64,000 nucleotides of DNA from Algoriphagus terrigena DSM 22685. GTDB lineage: Bacteria > Bacteroidota > Bacteroidia > Cytophagales > Cyclobacteriaceae. Below are positions 33,231 to 42,249 of the stretch, one piece after another (the first letter of the stretch is position 1; each line of letters begins with the position of its first letter). The translations under genes and the position numbers were made by a program. Below the pieces are notes generated by a model. It was not told the DNA's origin, ran no database searches, and worked only from the letters and a program-made list of their open reading frames with translations. The DNA is taken from assembly GCF_000429445.1 (NCBI RefSeq), contig NZ_KE386904.1:517998-581997 (forward strand). The letters run 5' to 3'.

Positions 33231-36200
33231 ATGAACGTAAGACTACCTTATTTTAAGAGGTATTCCTTGTTGACGTGGCTGCTGCTCTTGGGAGCAGTGG
33301 CCATGTCAACTGCCTCGCTCGCTCAGCAGCGAAAAATCACAGGAACGGTGACCACCGGAGACAACCCCTTGGGATTACCCGGAGTAAATGTTTTGCTAAA
33401 AGGAACCACCACAGGTTCCGTCACCGATATCGATGGCAAATATTCCCTTGATGCGCCCGAAGCCGGAGGTGTCTTGGTGTTTTCCATGATAGGATTCCAA
33501 TCCATAGAAGAGGAGATCGGCAATAGGTCAGAGATCAATCTGGTCATGGTCGAAGATATTGCCGTTTTGGACGAAGTTGTCGTGGTGGGATATGGCACGC
33601 AGGTAAAGCGGAATATTACAGGCTCCATTACCTCGGCAGATTTATCCAGGAGTAGCGACGATGTCACAGTCACGGAGGCTATGGTCGGAGTACCGGGAGT
33701 CCAGTTTACTGAAACCGGACGGCCCGGGCAGGTCGGTAATATCCTGATCAGGGGACAAAATTCGCTTAGTGGCTCCAATAGCCCGTTGATTGTGTTAGAT
33801 GGGATAATATTCAGCGGCAATCTCAATGACATCAGCCCGCGTGATATTCAGTCGATGGAGATCTTGAAGGACGCAAGTTCGACGGCTATCTATGGGTCCC
33901 GGGCGGCAAACGGCGTTATTTTGATTACTTCCAAAGCGGGAATGTCCGAGACTCCGACGATCAGCATCAATACCTATACCGGAATCTCTGAATGGGGTTC
34001 GGAACTCAAACTGCTCAGCCCGGAGCGATATATCCAGAGACGGCTGGATTGGAGAACGCAATCCGGATTAGAGTCTGATCCCGGTTCTATCGCAAGTTAC
34101 ATTTCTGCCACGGAGGCAGAGAACCTGGCAAATGGAAAATCGCTGGATTCATGGGATGAAATATCCCAACAGGGCAGGACAAGTTCATTAGACCTCAACA
34201 TTTCCGGTAAGTCGAATTCGACCAATTATTTTCTAAGCGCATCCCTAGGTGATGACCAGGGGTTGATCTATGACGACAACCAAAAGAGAAACACTTTCCG
34301 GGCGAATATTTCGACCACCATCAAGCCCTGGCTGCAGATCGGGACGAATACAATGTTTTCTCATAGAGATCTATCTGGCGTAAGCGCCAGTCTGAATGAT
34401 GCCTATCGAATGAGCCCTCTCGGAACCATGTACTACGAAGATGGTTCTCCCACTCAATTCCCCGTTCCCGATGAACAGGCGGCTGGGAATCCGATGAGAA
34501 CGTCGTTGCTCTCCGACAATGAGGAAATACGAGAGAACCTGTTTAGTAATTTCTTTGCCAAGGTGGATGCGCCATTTTTGAAAGGGCTTTCCTATCGGGT
34601 GAATTTCTCCCCCAGTTTCCAGTGGAATCACGACTATAATTTTGTTCGCCAGGATAAAAATGTATCGTTCAACAGTACTTCGGCGAGAAAAGCCAACGAA
34701 AGACAATACAACTGGGTCCTGGAAAATATCCTCACCTATGCCAAAAGTATTGGGGAGGATCACAACTTTGATGTCACCCTGCTGTTTGGAAGAAATCATG
34801 TAGAAGCTGAGTCTACCCTGGCTTCTGGTGAGCAATTCAATGTAGATGTGTTAGGGTATGACAATCTGGGACTTGGTGAGATTCAAAGGATAAGTTCATC
34901 CGCATATTCGGTAGACATGATTTCCTATATGGCAAGGGTGAATTACCAATTCAAGAATAGGTATTTGTTTACGCTTACAGCAAGAAAGGACGGGAGTTCC
35001 GTGTTTTCTGTAAACAACAAATACGCTACGTTCCCTTCCGGTTCTGTCGCTTGGATCCTGACCGACGAAGGCTTTATGAAGAATTTGGAGTTTTTGGATA
35101 TGTTGAAGTTACGGGTCTCGTATGGTTTGGTAGGGAATCAAGCTATCGAACCGTACCAGTCTTTGACTTTGTCTTCCACCGCCAGATATGTCTACGGTGA
35201 TGGAGGTGCCAGCAGTTTGGGGGTTATCACGTCTACCTTGGGGAATGACGACCTGACTTGGGAAACCACTAAAACTGCAAACATCGCGATGGATTTTGAA
35301 TTTTTCCAGAGGAGAATTTCGGGCACTTTGGAATATTATAACAGCAACACGGAGGATCTATTGGTGAGGAGAAGTATCCCTGTAATGAACGGATACACAA
35401 GTATCTTAACCAACATCGGAAATGTAAATAACCGCGGTGTTGAGCTTTCCCTGTCAACTGACAATATCAGGAAGGCTAAATTTAACTGGAGCACGGACTT
35501 CACCTTTTCCTATAACAAAAATGAAATAACCCATTTATTCAACACCGATTTGGATGAAGACGGAATGGAAGATGATAATATAGCCAACAGTTGGTTTATC
35601 GGTAAGCCGATTAATTCTTACTATGATTATGTCTTTGATGGCATCTATCAGGTTGGTGACGATGACATCCCTGCCGGATCTCAAGCAGGCTTTGTAAGAG
35701 TAAAGGACCTCAACGGTGACGGCGTACTTAACCCGGACGATCGGACAGTGGTTGGGTCAGGAAATATTCCCAAATATCAGTTTGGTCTTAGAAATAACTT
35801 TAGCTACAACAATTTCTCTCTTTCCATCTTCATCAATGCGATGCAGGGCTGGATCGCCCCATTTAATTTGATCAATCCGCTGGTACCCGGACGAAGCCTT
35901 AACCAAATAGATGCCGGCTGGTGGACTGCCGAAAACCAGTCAAACACCAGGCCTTCTCTATTGTACAATAACCCGCTAAATACAAGCTGGTATCAAAGCA
36001 GAGATTTCATAAGACTTAGGGATGTGACGTTTTCTTACGACTTCGAGCAATCGATGCTGGATAAGCTGAAGCTGAATGGGGTAAAAGTGTATGTGACCGG
36101 AAAGAACTTGGCCACAATGACCGATTGGTTAGGCACAGACCCTGAAAATGGAGGTGCCTACACCAGCTCACAGGGAAATAACAACCTCTATCCTATGCCA

Positions 36201-36236
36201 AAGACATTTTTAGTGGGGTTGAATGTATCATTCTAA
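33231..36236 (+). CDS. SusC-family TonB-linked outer-membrane transporter
   Basis: 1001 residues from ATG 33231, chosen because it begins the signal peptide (MNVRLPYFKRYSLLTWLLLL... cleaved after SLAQ). It has a CarboxypepD_reg-like domain (residues 35-110, 'ITGTVTTGDNPLGLPGVNVL'), a plug ('DEVVVVGYGTQVKRNITGSI', 'ILIRGQNSLSGSNSPLIVLD', 'IEILKDASSTAIYGSRAANG'-type motif), and a barrel ending 'FLVGLNVSF'. It imports oligosaccharides across the outer membrane with its SusD partner 26 bp downstream. It is the first gene of a five-gene plus-strand operon. Confidence 0.95.
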   Translation: MNVRLPYFKRYSLLTWLLLLGAVAMSTASLAQQRKITGTVTTGDNPLGLPGVNVLLKGTTTGSVTDIDGKYSLDAPEAGGVLVFSMIGFQSIEEEIGNRSEINLVMVEDIAVLDEVVVVGYGTQVKRNITGSITSADLSRSSDDVTVTEAMVGVPGVQFTETGRPGQVGNILIRGQNSLSGSNSPLIVLDGIIFSGNLNDISPRDIQSMEILKDASSTAIYGSRAANGVILITSKAGMSETPTISINTYTGISEWGSELKLLSPERYIQRRLDWRTQSGLESDPGSIASYISATEAENLANGKSLDSWDEISQQGRTSSLDLNISGKSNSTNYFLSASLGDDQGLIYDDNQKRNTFRANISTTIKPWLQIGTNTMFSHRDLSGVSASLNDAYRMSPLGTMYYEDGSPTQFPVPDEQAAGNPMRTSLLSDNEEIRENLFSNFFAKVDAPFLKGLSYRVNFSPSFQWNHDYNFVRQDKNVSFNSTSARKANERQYNWVLENILTYAKSIGEDHNFDVTLLFGRNHVEAESTLASGEQFNVDVLGYDNLGLGEIQRISSSAYSVDMISYMARVNYQFKNRYLFTLTARKDGSSVFSVNNKYATFPSGSVAWILTDEGFMKNLEFLDMLKLRVSYGLVGNQAIEPYQSLTLSSTARYVYGDGGASSLGVITSTLGNDDLTWETTKTANIAMDFEFFQRRISGTLEYYNSNTEDLLVRRSIPVMNGYTSILTNIGNVNNRGVELSLSTDNIRKAKFNWSTDFTFSYNKNEITHLFNTDLDEDGMEDDNIANSWFIGKPINSYYDYVFDGIYQVGDDDIPAGSQAGFVRVKDLNGDGVLNPDDRTVVGSGNIPKYQFGLRNNFSYNNFSLSIFINAMQGWIAPFNLINPLVPGRSLNQIDAGWWTAENQSNTRPSLLYNNPLNTSWYQSRDFIRLRDVTFSYDFEQSMLDKLKLNGVKVYVTGKNLATMTDWLGTDPENGGAYTSSQGNNNLYPMPKTFLVGLNVSF

Positions 36237-36261
36237 TTCTTAATCCTTAAAGACCAGAAAA

Positions 36262-37890
36262 ATGAAAAATCTAAGTATATACAGTAGTTGGAAAAAGGCT
36301 TTTGGAATGTGTTTCCTTGTCCTTGTATTTTCCTGCAATGACGATTTCTTATATGAGCAGCCGTTGTCATCCTTAAGTGCTGATAACACCCTGGTTTCAG
36401 TTGCCGGATTTGAAACTTATATGACCGGACTGTCATGGGCTGCCAGGGAGGAATATTCCCAGGATGACAATACCTTTTTCATCACCAATTTTCCAGGGAC
36501 TGATGTAGGAGAGGACGCTGGGGCAGAATATTTCACGTATCGAAACTGGATTTCTTACCTGACTCCGGTCACTCCTGAAGTAAATGCAAACTGGAATTGG
36601 GCCTATGGAAAGATGCTTCCTCAGGCAAATACGGTAATTGTTTATGCCAATAAAGAGTCGAACAGTAAAATTTGGCAAAATGAAGCACAGAAGAATGCAG
36701 TGATTGCCGAGGGCAGGTTTTATAGAGCTTATACGCACAATTTCTTGGCAAATCTCTATGGTGGTGTGCCTTTGGTAGATACCATCCGTAACGTCCCACA
36801 ATTTGATTTTGAGCGGAAGGACCGGAGTGAAGTGTATGAATTTGCCAAACGCGATTTGGAATTTGCTTCACAATGGTTGAAGCCGGCGGGACAGACTTTG
36901 CCGGGAAGAATTTCCAAAGGCGCAGCGGATCATTTGCTAACTGAGGTTTATATCAGCTTGGGGCAATATGCGGAAGCTATTGAAAGCGCTTCTCGAGTAA
37001 TCAACTCCGGTGATTATCAACTGATGAACTCGCGATTTGGCAGCAGCAAAGACAAGCCCGGAGATGTATTTTCGGACCTGTTCAAGGATGGGAATTACAA
37101 CCGGAATTCCGGGAACATGGAATCAATTTATGTCTGGCAGTTCGAGAGTTTCACTGCCGGAGGCGGCGGGACACGGGATGGGAACCAGGGTGTCAGAAAT
37201 TTTGGGCCGTTCTTTGTCCGGATACTGGATCCTGATGGCGTTCCCAATATACCGACCGATGAGATGGGCAGGGGTGTCGGGAGGGTGAGAGGTACAGAGT
37301 TTTCGCTTTATGAAATTTGGGATGACGCCAATGATCTTCGAAACTCAGAGTACAACATGCGTCGGAATTTTTACTTCAACAATCCAAAATCCAAATATTT
37401 CGGGCAGCTGGTGCCCGCACGAACTACGGGTGAAGATACCCTTCGAAGCATGTATTCGTATCCCCGGAAGATAGAAGGACTGCCTTGGAACCTGAACAAT
37501 ACTTCTGGAAGGACCTCAAAAGATGTCTACGTTTACCGACTGGCGGAGACGTACCTGCTTCGGGCCGAAGCGTATTATAGAAGCGGAGATTTGGCGAAAG
37601 CTGCGGAGGATTTAAATGCGCTAAGGGAACGCGCTAACGCAAGTCCTATAACAGCCGGGGAGGTTTCCCTTGATTTTATTCTGGAGGAGAGAGCTAGAGA
37701 ACTGCTTTTTGAAGAACCACGAAGACGTACCCTGATCCGCATGGGAAAACTGGTAGAACGTGTGAGGAAATACGGCCTCTTGGAGAGTTCACGCAGTACC
37801 GTCCAAAATCACAATGACCTGTGGCCAATCCCCCAGGTGGCGATCGATGCAAACTTTGGCAAAGACTTGGTACAAAATCCCGGCTATTAA
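36262..37890 (+). CDS. SusD/RagB-family substrate-binding lipoprotein
   Basis: A 542-residue lipoprotein (signal to Cys-25, 'LVFSCNDDFLYEQPLSSLSA'). It carries TPR-like helices ('ISLGQYAEAIESASRVINSG'), and the C-terminal SusD hallmark 'RLAETYLLRAEAYYRSGDLA' followed by 'DFILEERARELLFEEPRRRT'. It binds glycan at the cell surface and delivers it to the SusC barrel. It is located between SusC and the first Asp-box protein (11 bp) in the same operon. Confidence 0.95.
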   Translation: MKNLSIYSSWKKAFGMCFLVLVFSCNDDFLYEQPLSSLSADNTLVSVAGFETYMTGLSWAAREEYSQDDNTFFITNFPGTDVGEDAGAEYFTYRNWISYLTPVTPEVNANWNWAYGKMLPQANTVIVYANKESNSKIWQNEAQKNAVIAEGRFYRAYTHNFLANLYGGVPLVDTIRNVPQFDFERKDRSEVYEFAKRDLEFASQWLKPAGQTLPGRISKGAADHLLTEVYISLGQYAEAIESASRVINSGDYQLMNSRFGSSKDKPGDVFSDLFKDGNYNRNSGNMESIYVWQFESFTAGGGGTRDGNQGVRNFGPFFVRILDPDGVPNIPTDEMGRGVGRVRGTEFSLYEIWDDANDLRNSEYNMRRNFYFNNPKSKYFGQLVPARTTGEDTLRSMYSYPRKIEGLPWNLNNTSGRTSKDVYVYRLAETYLLRAEAYYRSGDLAKAAEDLNALRERANASPITAGEVSLDFILEERARELLFEEPRRRTLIRMGKLVERVRKYGLLESSRSTVQNHNDLWPIPQVAIDANFGKDLVQNPGY

Positions 37891-37900
37891 AAACTAAAAA

Positions 37901-39046
37901 ATGATTCTGAAAATGCGTTTTACGTTAACCGGGCTGTTAATTGCACTGATCCCACTCTTTGGATCAGCACAGCAAGCGCCCAATGATATTACAGGGAGAT
38001 TTTATCTACCACCAATGGCCAAGCCCGGAGAAGGCGCTTTGCTCAAAGCAGAATTGATTTATTCGCTTGAAAACCCGCCGACTCCTGAAGTGCACGCATC
38101 GACCTTGATCGAAACACCGAAAGGGATCGTTGCGGCATTTTTCTCAGGAACCCATGAAAACAATCCCGATGTAGGGATCCGGGTGACTCGCTTGGAAAAT
38201 GGCAAATGGACTTGGCCTGAAGAAGTAGCCAATGGAGTTCAAAATGATACACTTCGATTTCCCTGCTGGAATCCCGTCTTGTTTCAACCTGAAGGCAAGC
38301 CACTTATGCTGTTTTACAAAGTTGGTCCCAGTCCGACGACTTGGTGGGGAATGCTGATGACGTCAACCGACAACGGAAGAACCTGGTCAGAGCCTGAAAA
38401 ACTTGGCGAGGATCCGAAGATCGGGCATATCATCGGCCCGGTCAAAAACAAACCAGTCCAGTTAAAGTCAGGAAGAATCATCAATCCAACCAGTTTGGAA
38501 TACATTATCAATAAGCGGGAGCAAGACTGGATGGTCTATTTTGAAATCAGCGATGACGGAGGCGAAAATTGGAAAATGGTTGGGCCAGTACATGACGGAG
38601 TGAAATTCGATGCAATCCAACCCAGTATCTTGACCTACCCTGACGGGAAGATCCAGGCGATTTCACGGACCAAGCAAAACGTACTGACGCAGATCTGGTC
38701 TGCAGATGAAGGCGAGACTTGGGGCGAAATGACCGCTCTGGATCTGCCAAATCCCAATTCTGGCACCGACGCGGTAACCCTTGCGGATGGCAGACAATTG
38801 CTGATCTACAATCATTCAACAAAAGAGGGCGAGCAGCCAAAGGGAAGAAACATCCTGAATCTTGCCATTTCAACCAATGGAAAAGACTGGACACCGGTGA
38901 TGACGCTGGAGAATGTTCCGATTGAAGACGGGTATGCCTATCCTGCAATTATCCAAAGCAAGGATGGATTGGTTCATCTCACTTACACCTACAACAGAAG
39001 GTCTGTAAAATATGCCGTCGTTGATCCTGCTAAAATCAAATTATAG
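37901..39046 (+). CDS. Asp-box (BNR) sialidase-like exo-glycosidase, secreted
   Basis: A 381-residue protein with a signal peptide (start at 37901 or, equally, ATG 37913 'MRFTLTGLLIALIPLF'; cleavage near GSAQ). Four Asp boxes (SxDxGxxW type) are visible: 'STDNGRTWSEP', 'SDDGGENWKMV', 'SADEGETWGEM', 'STNGKDWTPV', indicating a six-bladed beta-propeller. The entry motif 'EVHASTLIETPKGIVAAFFS' with 'VGIRVTRLENGKW' fits the BNR_2 family, whose members are sialidases or related propeller enzymes. A true sialidase Arg triad cannot be confirmed, so the substrate may be another acidic sugar. Confidence 0.8.
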   Translation: MILKMRFTLTGLLIALIPLFGSAQQAPNDITGRFYLPPMAKPGEGALLKAELIYSLENPPTPEVHASTLIETPKGIVAAFFSGTHENNPDVGIRVTRLENGKWTWPEEVANGVQNDTLRFPCWNPVLFQPEGKPLMLFYKVGPSPTTWWGMLMTSTDNGRTWSEPEKLGEDPKIGHIIGPVKNKPVQLKSGRIINPTSLEYIINKREQDWMVYFEISDDGGENWKMVGPVHDGVKFDAIQPSILTYPDGKIQAISRTKQNVLTQIWSADEGETWGEMTALDLPNPNSGTDAVTLADGRQLLIYNHSTKEGEQPKGRNILNLAISTNGKDWTPVMTLENVPIEDGYAYPAIIQSKDGLVHLTYTYNRRSVKYAVVDPAKIKL

Positions 39047-39067
39047 GTCTTTTTAAAAAAACTGAAA

Positions 39068-40228
39068 ATGAATTATTTAAAAGCATTTTTTCTGGGTTTC
39101 GTTATCTCTGTCGGATCGGAGATGCCACAGGCAGTAGGCCAGGAGATGTATATCAAGCACCACGTGGTCTTCCAGGAAGACGGGAAATATGCGGGATGGC
39201 CTGCGAATCATGGCATTTGGGGTTGGGGTGATGAGCTCTTGGTTGGGTTTGTCGAAGCGTCATTCAAGCAGACGCAGCCGGGGCTTCATACCTATGATCC
39301 CAAGACAGCCGAAAATCAATATGCGAGAAGCATGGATGGTGGCGAAACTTGGACCATTAAGGACGCCTATTCCCAGGGTCAAACTGCTTGGGGCCATGAC
39401 AACAACATCACGCCCGATCGCGCAACTGTACCCGCTGTGCTGAAAGAACCCATGCCCGATTTTACGTCCAAGGACTTTCTTCTGACCTTCTTGAGACATA
39501 ATAACCACGATGGCCCAAGTCACTTTTACTATTCAAAGGATAAAGGAGCACATTGGGAAGGTCCCTACGTGTTTCCAAATATGGGTACGGCGGGCATCGC
39601 AAACAGAACTGACTACCATGTGGAGGGCAAGCAGACGCTCAGCGCTTTTGTGACTACTGCAAAATCCAATTCCAAGGAAGGGAGGGTTGGATTTGTGAGG
39701 ACGACCGATGGAGGGCTCACCTGGAATCTGATCTCCTGGATTACCGCCGAGCACGGGGGCTTTGATATCATGCCGTCTTCTGTCAAACTGGATGAAAATA
39801 CATGGTTGACCACCATCAGAACGCGCTTAGAAAACGGTCAAAATCTGATTTCAAGCTACCTCTCAAAAGACAACGGAAATACCTGGAACCGGCTGAAAGA
39901 CCCTGCTCCGGATACCGGAAGAGGCGGGTCCCCGCCAGCTCTGGTCAAACTCAAAGATGGTAGATTGGCGCTGGGATATATTCACCGGAGTGACTTTGGG
40001 TCAAGAGTCCATGTCCGATTCAGTTCGGATAAGGGTGTCTCCTGGAGTGATGAAATCACGTTGCGCAACGGCGACGGTGCCAACAGAGATGTGGGCTATC
40101 CCCGAATGATCCAGCGGGCAGACGGAAAACTGGTGATGGTTTACTATTGGAACAATGCCAAGGGAGAAAACACAAAGCCCTATCGATATATCGTGGCAAC
40201 CATCTTCGATCCTGAGCAATGGAAATAA
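39068..40228 (+). CDS. Second Asp-box (BNR) propeller protein, secreted
   Basis: A 386-residue protein with a signal peptide (MNYLKAFFLGFVISVGSEMP...AVGQ). Five Asp boxes: 'SMDGGETWTIK', 'SKDKGAHWEGP', 'TTDGGLTWNLI', 'SKDNGNTWNRL', 'SSDKGVSWSDE'. The remainder shows propeller-type blades with Arg/Asp/Glu residues lining the strands. Its sequence is clearly different from the protein upstream, so the operon makes two non-redundant propellers, probably acting on the same polymer. Whether it is a hydrolase or lyase is not decidable by eye. It lies 21 bp after the first propeller gene. Confidence 0.75.
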   Translation: MNYLKAFFLGFVISVGSEMPQAVGQEMYIKHHVVFQEDGKYAGWPANHGIWGWGDELLVGFVEASFKQTQPGLHTYDPKTAENQYARSMDGGETWTIKDAYSQGQTAWGHDNNITPDRATVPAVLKEPMPDFTSKDFLLTFLRHNNHDGPSHFYYSKDKGAHWEGPYVFPNMGTAGIANRTDYHVEGKQTLSAFVTTAKSNSKEGRVGFVRTTDGGLTWNLISWITAEHGGFDIMPSSVKLDENTWLTTIRTRLENGQNLISSYLSKDNGNTWNRLKDPAPDTGRGGSPPALVKLKDGRLALGYIHRSDFGSRVHVRFSSDKGVSWSDEITLRNGDGANRDVGYPRMIQRADGKLVMVYYWNNAKGENTKPYRYIVATIFDPEQWK

Positions 40229-40279
40229 GTAGTACCAATTCAACCAATTGAGCTAACATCTTCAGCAAATCTCATATCT

Positions 40280-41248
40280 ATGCCCACATTTTCAGGAGAC
40301 AACCCACCGTTGCGTGGAATCATCCCACCAATGATCACCCCACTTCATGCCGACGGATCGCTGGATTTGGACAGTGTGAAGAAACTCATCGAACACCTGA
40401 TTTCGGGAGGCGTTCATGGGATCTTTATCCTTGGAACTACCGGAGAGTTTTCAGGCCTTAGCTATTCCATTCGCAAAGAACTCATTTCCAACACCTGTAG
40501 GCTGGTGGCTGGCAGGGTGCCGGTTTTGGTTGGAATTACTGATGTTTCTTTGCACGAAAGTATCGAACTGGCCAATTATTCGGCTGAGGCCGGTGCGTAT
40601 GCAGTGGTTGCTGCTCCGCCGTTCTACATGAACATTGATCAGCAGGAAATGTACACCTATTTCAGGCAGTTGGCTGATGGGATTGCTATTCCGATGTTCC
40701 TGTACAACATGCCCTCTCATACCAAGCTTAGCATTGAGGTGAATACTGCGATCAAACTGTCCTCGCACGAGCGGATAATTGGCTTGAAGGACAGTTCTGC
40801 GCATGCGGTGTATTTTCAGCTACTCATCCATGCATTTAGAGAGCAGAAGGACTTTGTGCTGATGGTAGGGCCGGAGGAGATGATGCCCGAAACCGTCTTG
40901 ACGGGTGGTTTTGGGGGAGTTTGCGGAGGTGCAAATCTTTATCCCAAACTGTATGTGGCGCTGTATGATGCAGCCGTAAATAAAGATTTTGAAAAAATCA
41001 GTGCTTATCAGAGATGCGTGATGGAGGTCAGCAAGAACATCTACAATGTAGGCGGATACAAATCGAGCTACATGAAAGGGCTAAAGACGGCACTATCCTT
41101 TAAGGGACTTTGTCAGGCAAATTTTGCCCCGCCGTTATATCCGTTCTCAGCGACAGAAGTGCAGGAACTGAAAGTTAGATTTGATAAAATTTCCGACATG
41201 TTGGCCTCATTGGAGGAGGAAGTTTTAGCCCTGAACGGGAAGAAATGA
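40280..41248 (+). CDS. DapA/NanA-family aldolase (dihydrodipicolinate synthase superfamily)
   Basis: A 322-residue TIM-barrel protein with the family residues in place: 'FILGTTGEFSGLSY' (Thr-Thr-Gly-Glu substrate loop, residues ~53-66), the Tyr of 'PMFLYNMPSHTK' (~141-152) and the Schiff-base Lys of 'IIGLKDSSA' (~168-176). The superfamily includes N-acetylneuraminate lyase and 2-keto-3-deoxy sugar-acid aldolases. Placement after two sialidase-like propellers fits cleavage of a keto-sugar acid released by them, rather than lysine biosynthesis. The stop overlaps the ATG of an IS3 remnant (41245), so the far C-terminus might have been altered by that insertion. Confidence 0.85.
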   Translation: MPTFSGDNPPLRGIIPPMITPLHADGSLDLDSVKKLIEHLISGGVHGIFILGTTGEFSGLSYSIRKELISNTCRLVAGRVPVLVGITDVSLHESIELANYSAEAGAYAVVAAPPFYMNIDQQEMYTYFRQLADGIAIPMFLYNMPSHTKLSIEVNTAIKLSSHERIIGLKDSSAHAVYFQLLIHAFREQKDFVLMVGPEEMMPETVLTGGFGGVCGGANLYPKLYVALYDAAVNKDFEKISAYQRCVMEVSKNIYNVGGYKSSYMKGLKTALSFKGLCQANFAPPLYPFSATEVQELKVRFDKISDMLASLEEEVLALNGKK

Positions 41249-41479
41249 TCAAAGAATATCTTTCGGGGGATTACTCGAAAGTGGAGATTTGGAACAAGTG
41301 TACTGGTCAGTCTACAGAACATGGAAAAATACTTCAATCGATCGATCCGTCATTCAGAACAAGGAATTCAATATTGCAGTAATGAGTATGTCAGGTTATT
41401 GGAGGACCATAATACCGCGATCAGCATGACCGAAAACGGAGATCCGTTGGAAAATGCATTGGCGGTTCCGGTTTACTAA
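41245..41479 (+). pseudogene. IS3-family transposase remnant (orfA start joined to orfB piece)
   Basis: 41245-41383 reads 'MIKEYLSGDYSKVEIWNKCT' then 'GQSTEHGKIL', an IS3-type orfA opening. In another frame 'RHSEQGIQYCSNEYVRLLED' and 'HNTAISMTENGDPLENALAV' (to TAA 41479) match the catalytic region of IS3-family orfB, around the second Asp motif. Everything between and after is lost. This is an old deletion remnant, distinct from the IS at 60567. Confidence 0.7.
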
Positions 41480-41560
41480 TAATTGGTACAATAAGTCAAT
41501 GAGATTCCCTTATTTCCTCAAGGTAGAGGGGTGAAGTTGCATTTTTTATAGTTATAGAAT
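41476..41560 (+). pseudogene. 3'-end vestige of a paralogue of the frameshifted membrane protein at 26402
   Basis: Codons CTA ATA ATT GGT ACA ATA AGT CAA TGA (LIIGTISQ-stop) match the end of the 26402 protein (LIIGIVSQ-stop). The downstream bases also match (AGTCAATGAGAT..., AAGGT..GAGG, GTGAA.TTGCATTTTTTAT). Only this tail remains. Confidence 0.6.
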
Positions 41561-42249
41561 GAGATTAGCGATGAACTTATGGAGGCGAATTCAAAATTCT
41601 TGGAAAGCAGATTGGGATTGCAAATCCCGACCAGCTGGGCGCACCGATTGGGATATCTCGTCAAATCCCCCGACCCCCCTTTCAAAAACAACCCTTTCCT
41701 TTCGAGTATTACAATTTAAGGGGGAGTCAACGCGGAAGGAAGCCGGACTCCCGATACACTACACTTCCCGATTCTATAACTATCGGGATTAAAACCTTGG
41801 GACAGGCTCTCCCCTACCTCATCCCTCACAGCCCACCCTACAGGCTTACCCAAGCCTTCCCGCCCTGCATGCTGGGTCCTCGCTAAAATGATCCGAAGGG
41901 GTCATTTTTTGACGCTCTGCCCTCCTCAGAAAGATTTTGTAACGGCTTGTGCCCTGCCTCCGTAAGGAGAAGGCGATTCAATCAAGCCTTTCGCCTTCTT
42001 GCCAGCGTCTGATTTTCATTCGAATTGTCTTCGCATAGAAAACCCCGCTATGGCTTTTTTCATTCCAGCGGTTGGGATTGCCCGACTGTATCAAACCGAT
42101 CCGAGCCGTGTCCTAAATTCGGACAGGCTTAAGTAAGTAGCTCCATAGTATATTGATGATTAACAGGTTGTATTTTGGCGTCAACTTTGACAACAGGATT
42201 GGATGCGATCCCGCTTCAGTATTTGGCCAATTTTCAGTTATGAACCAAC
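41561..42249. repeat. Intergenic region with repeats and the permease promoter area
   Basis: 41655-41740 is a CCCCCGACCCCCCTTTC...TTTAAGGGGGAGTC palindromic repeat. 41861-41925 is a variable-stem unit with arms AAATGATCC/GGGTCATTT. The rest has no gene; 42130-42245 is the presumed promoter of the permease gene. Confidence 0.7.
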
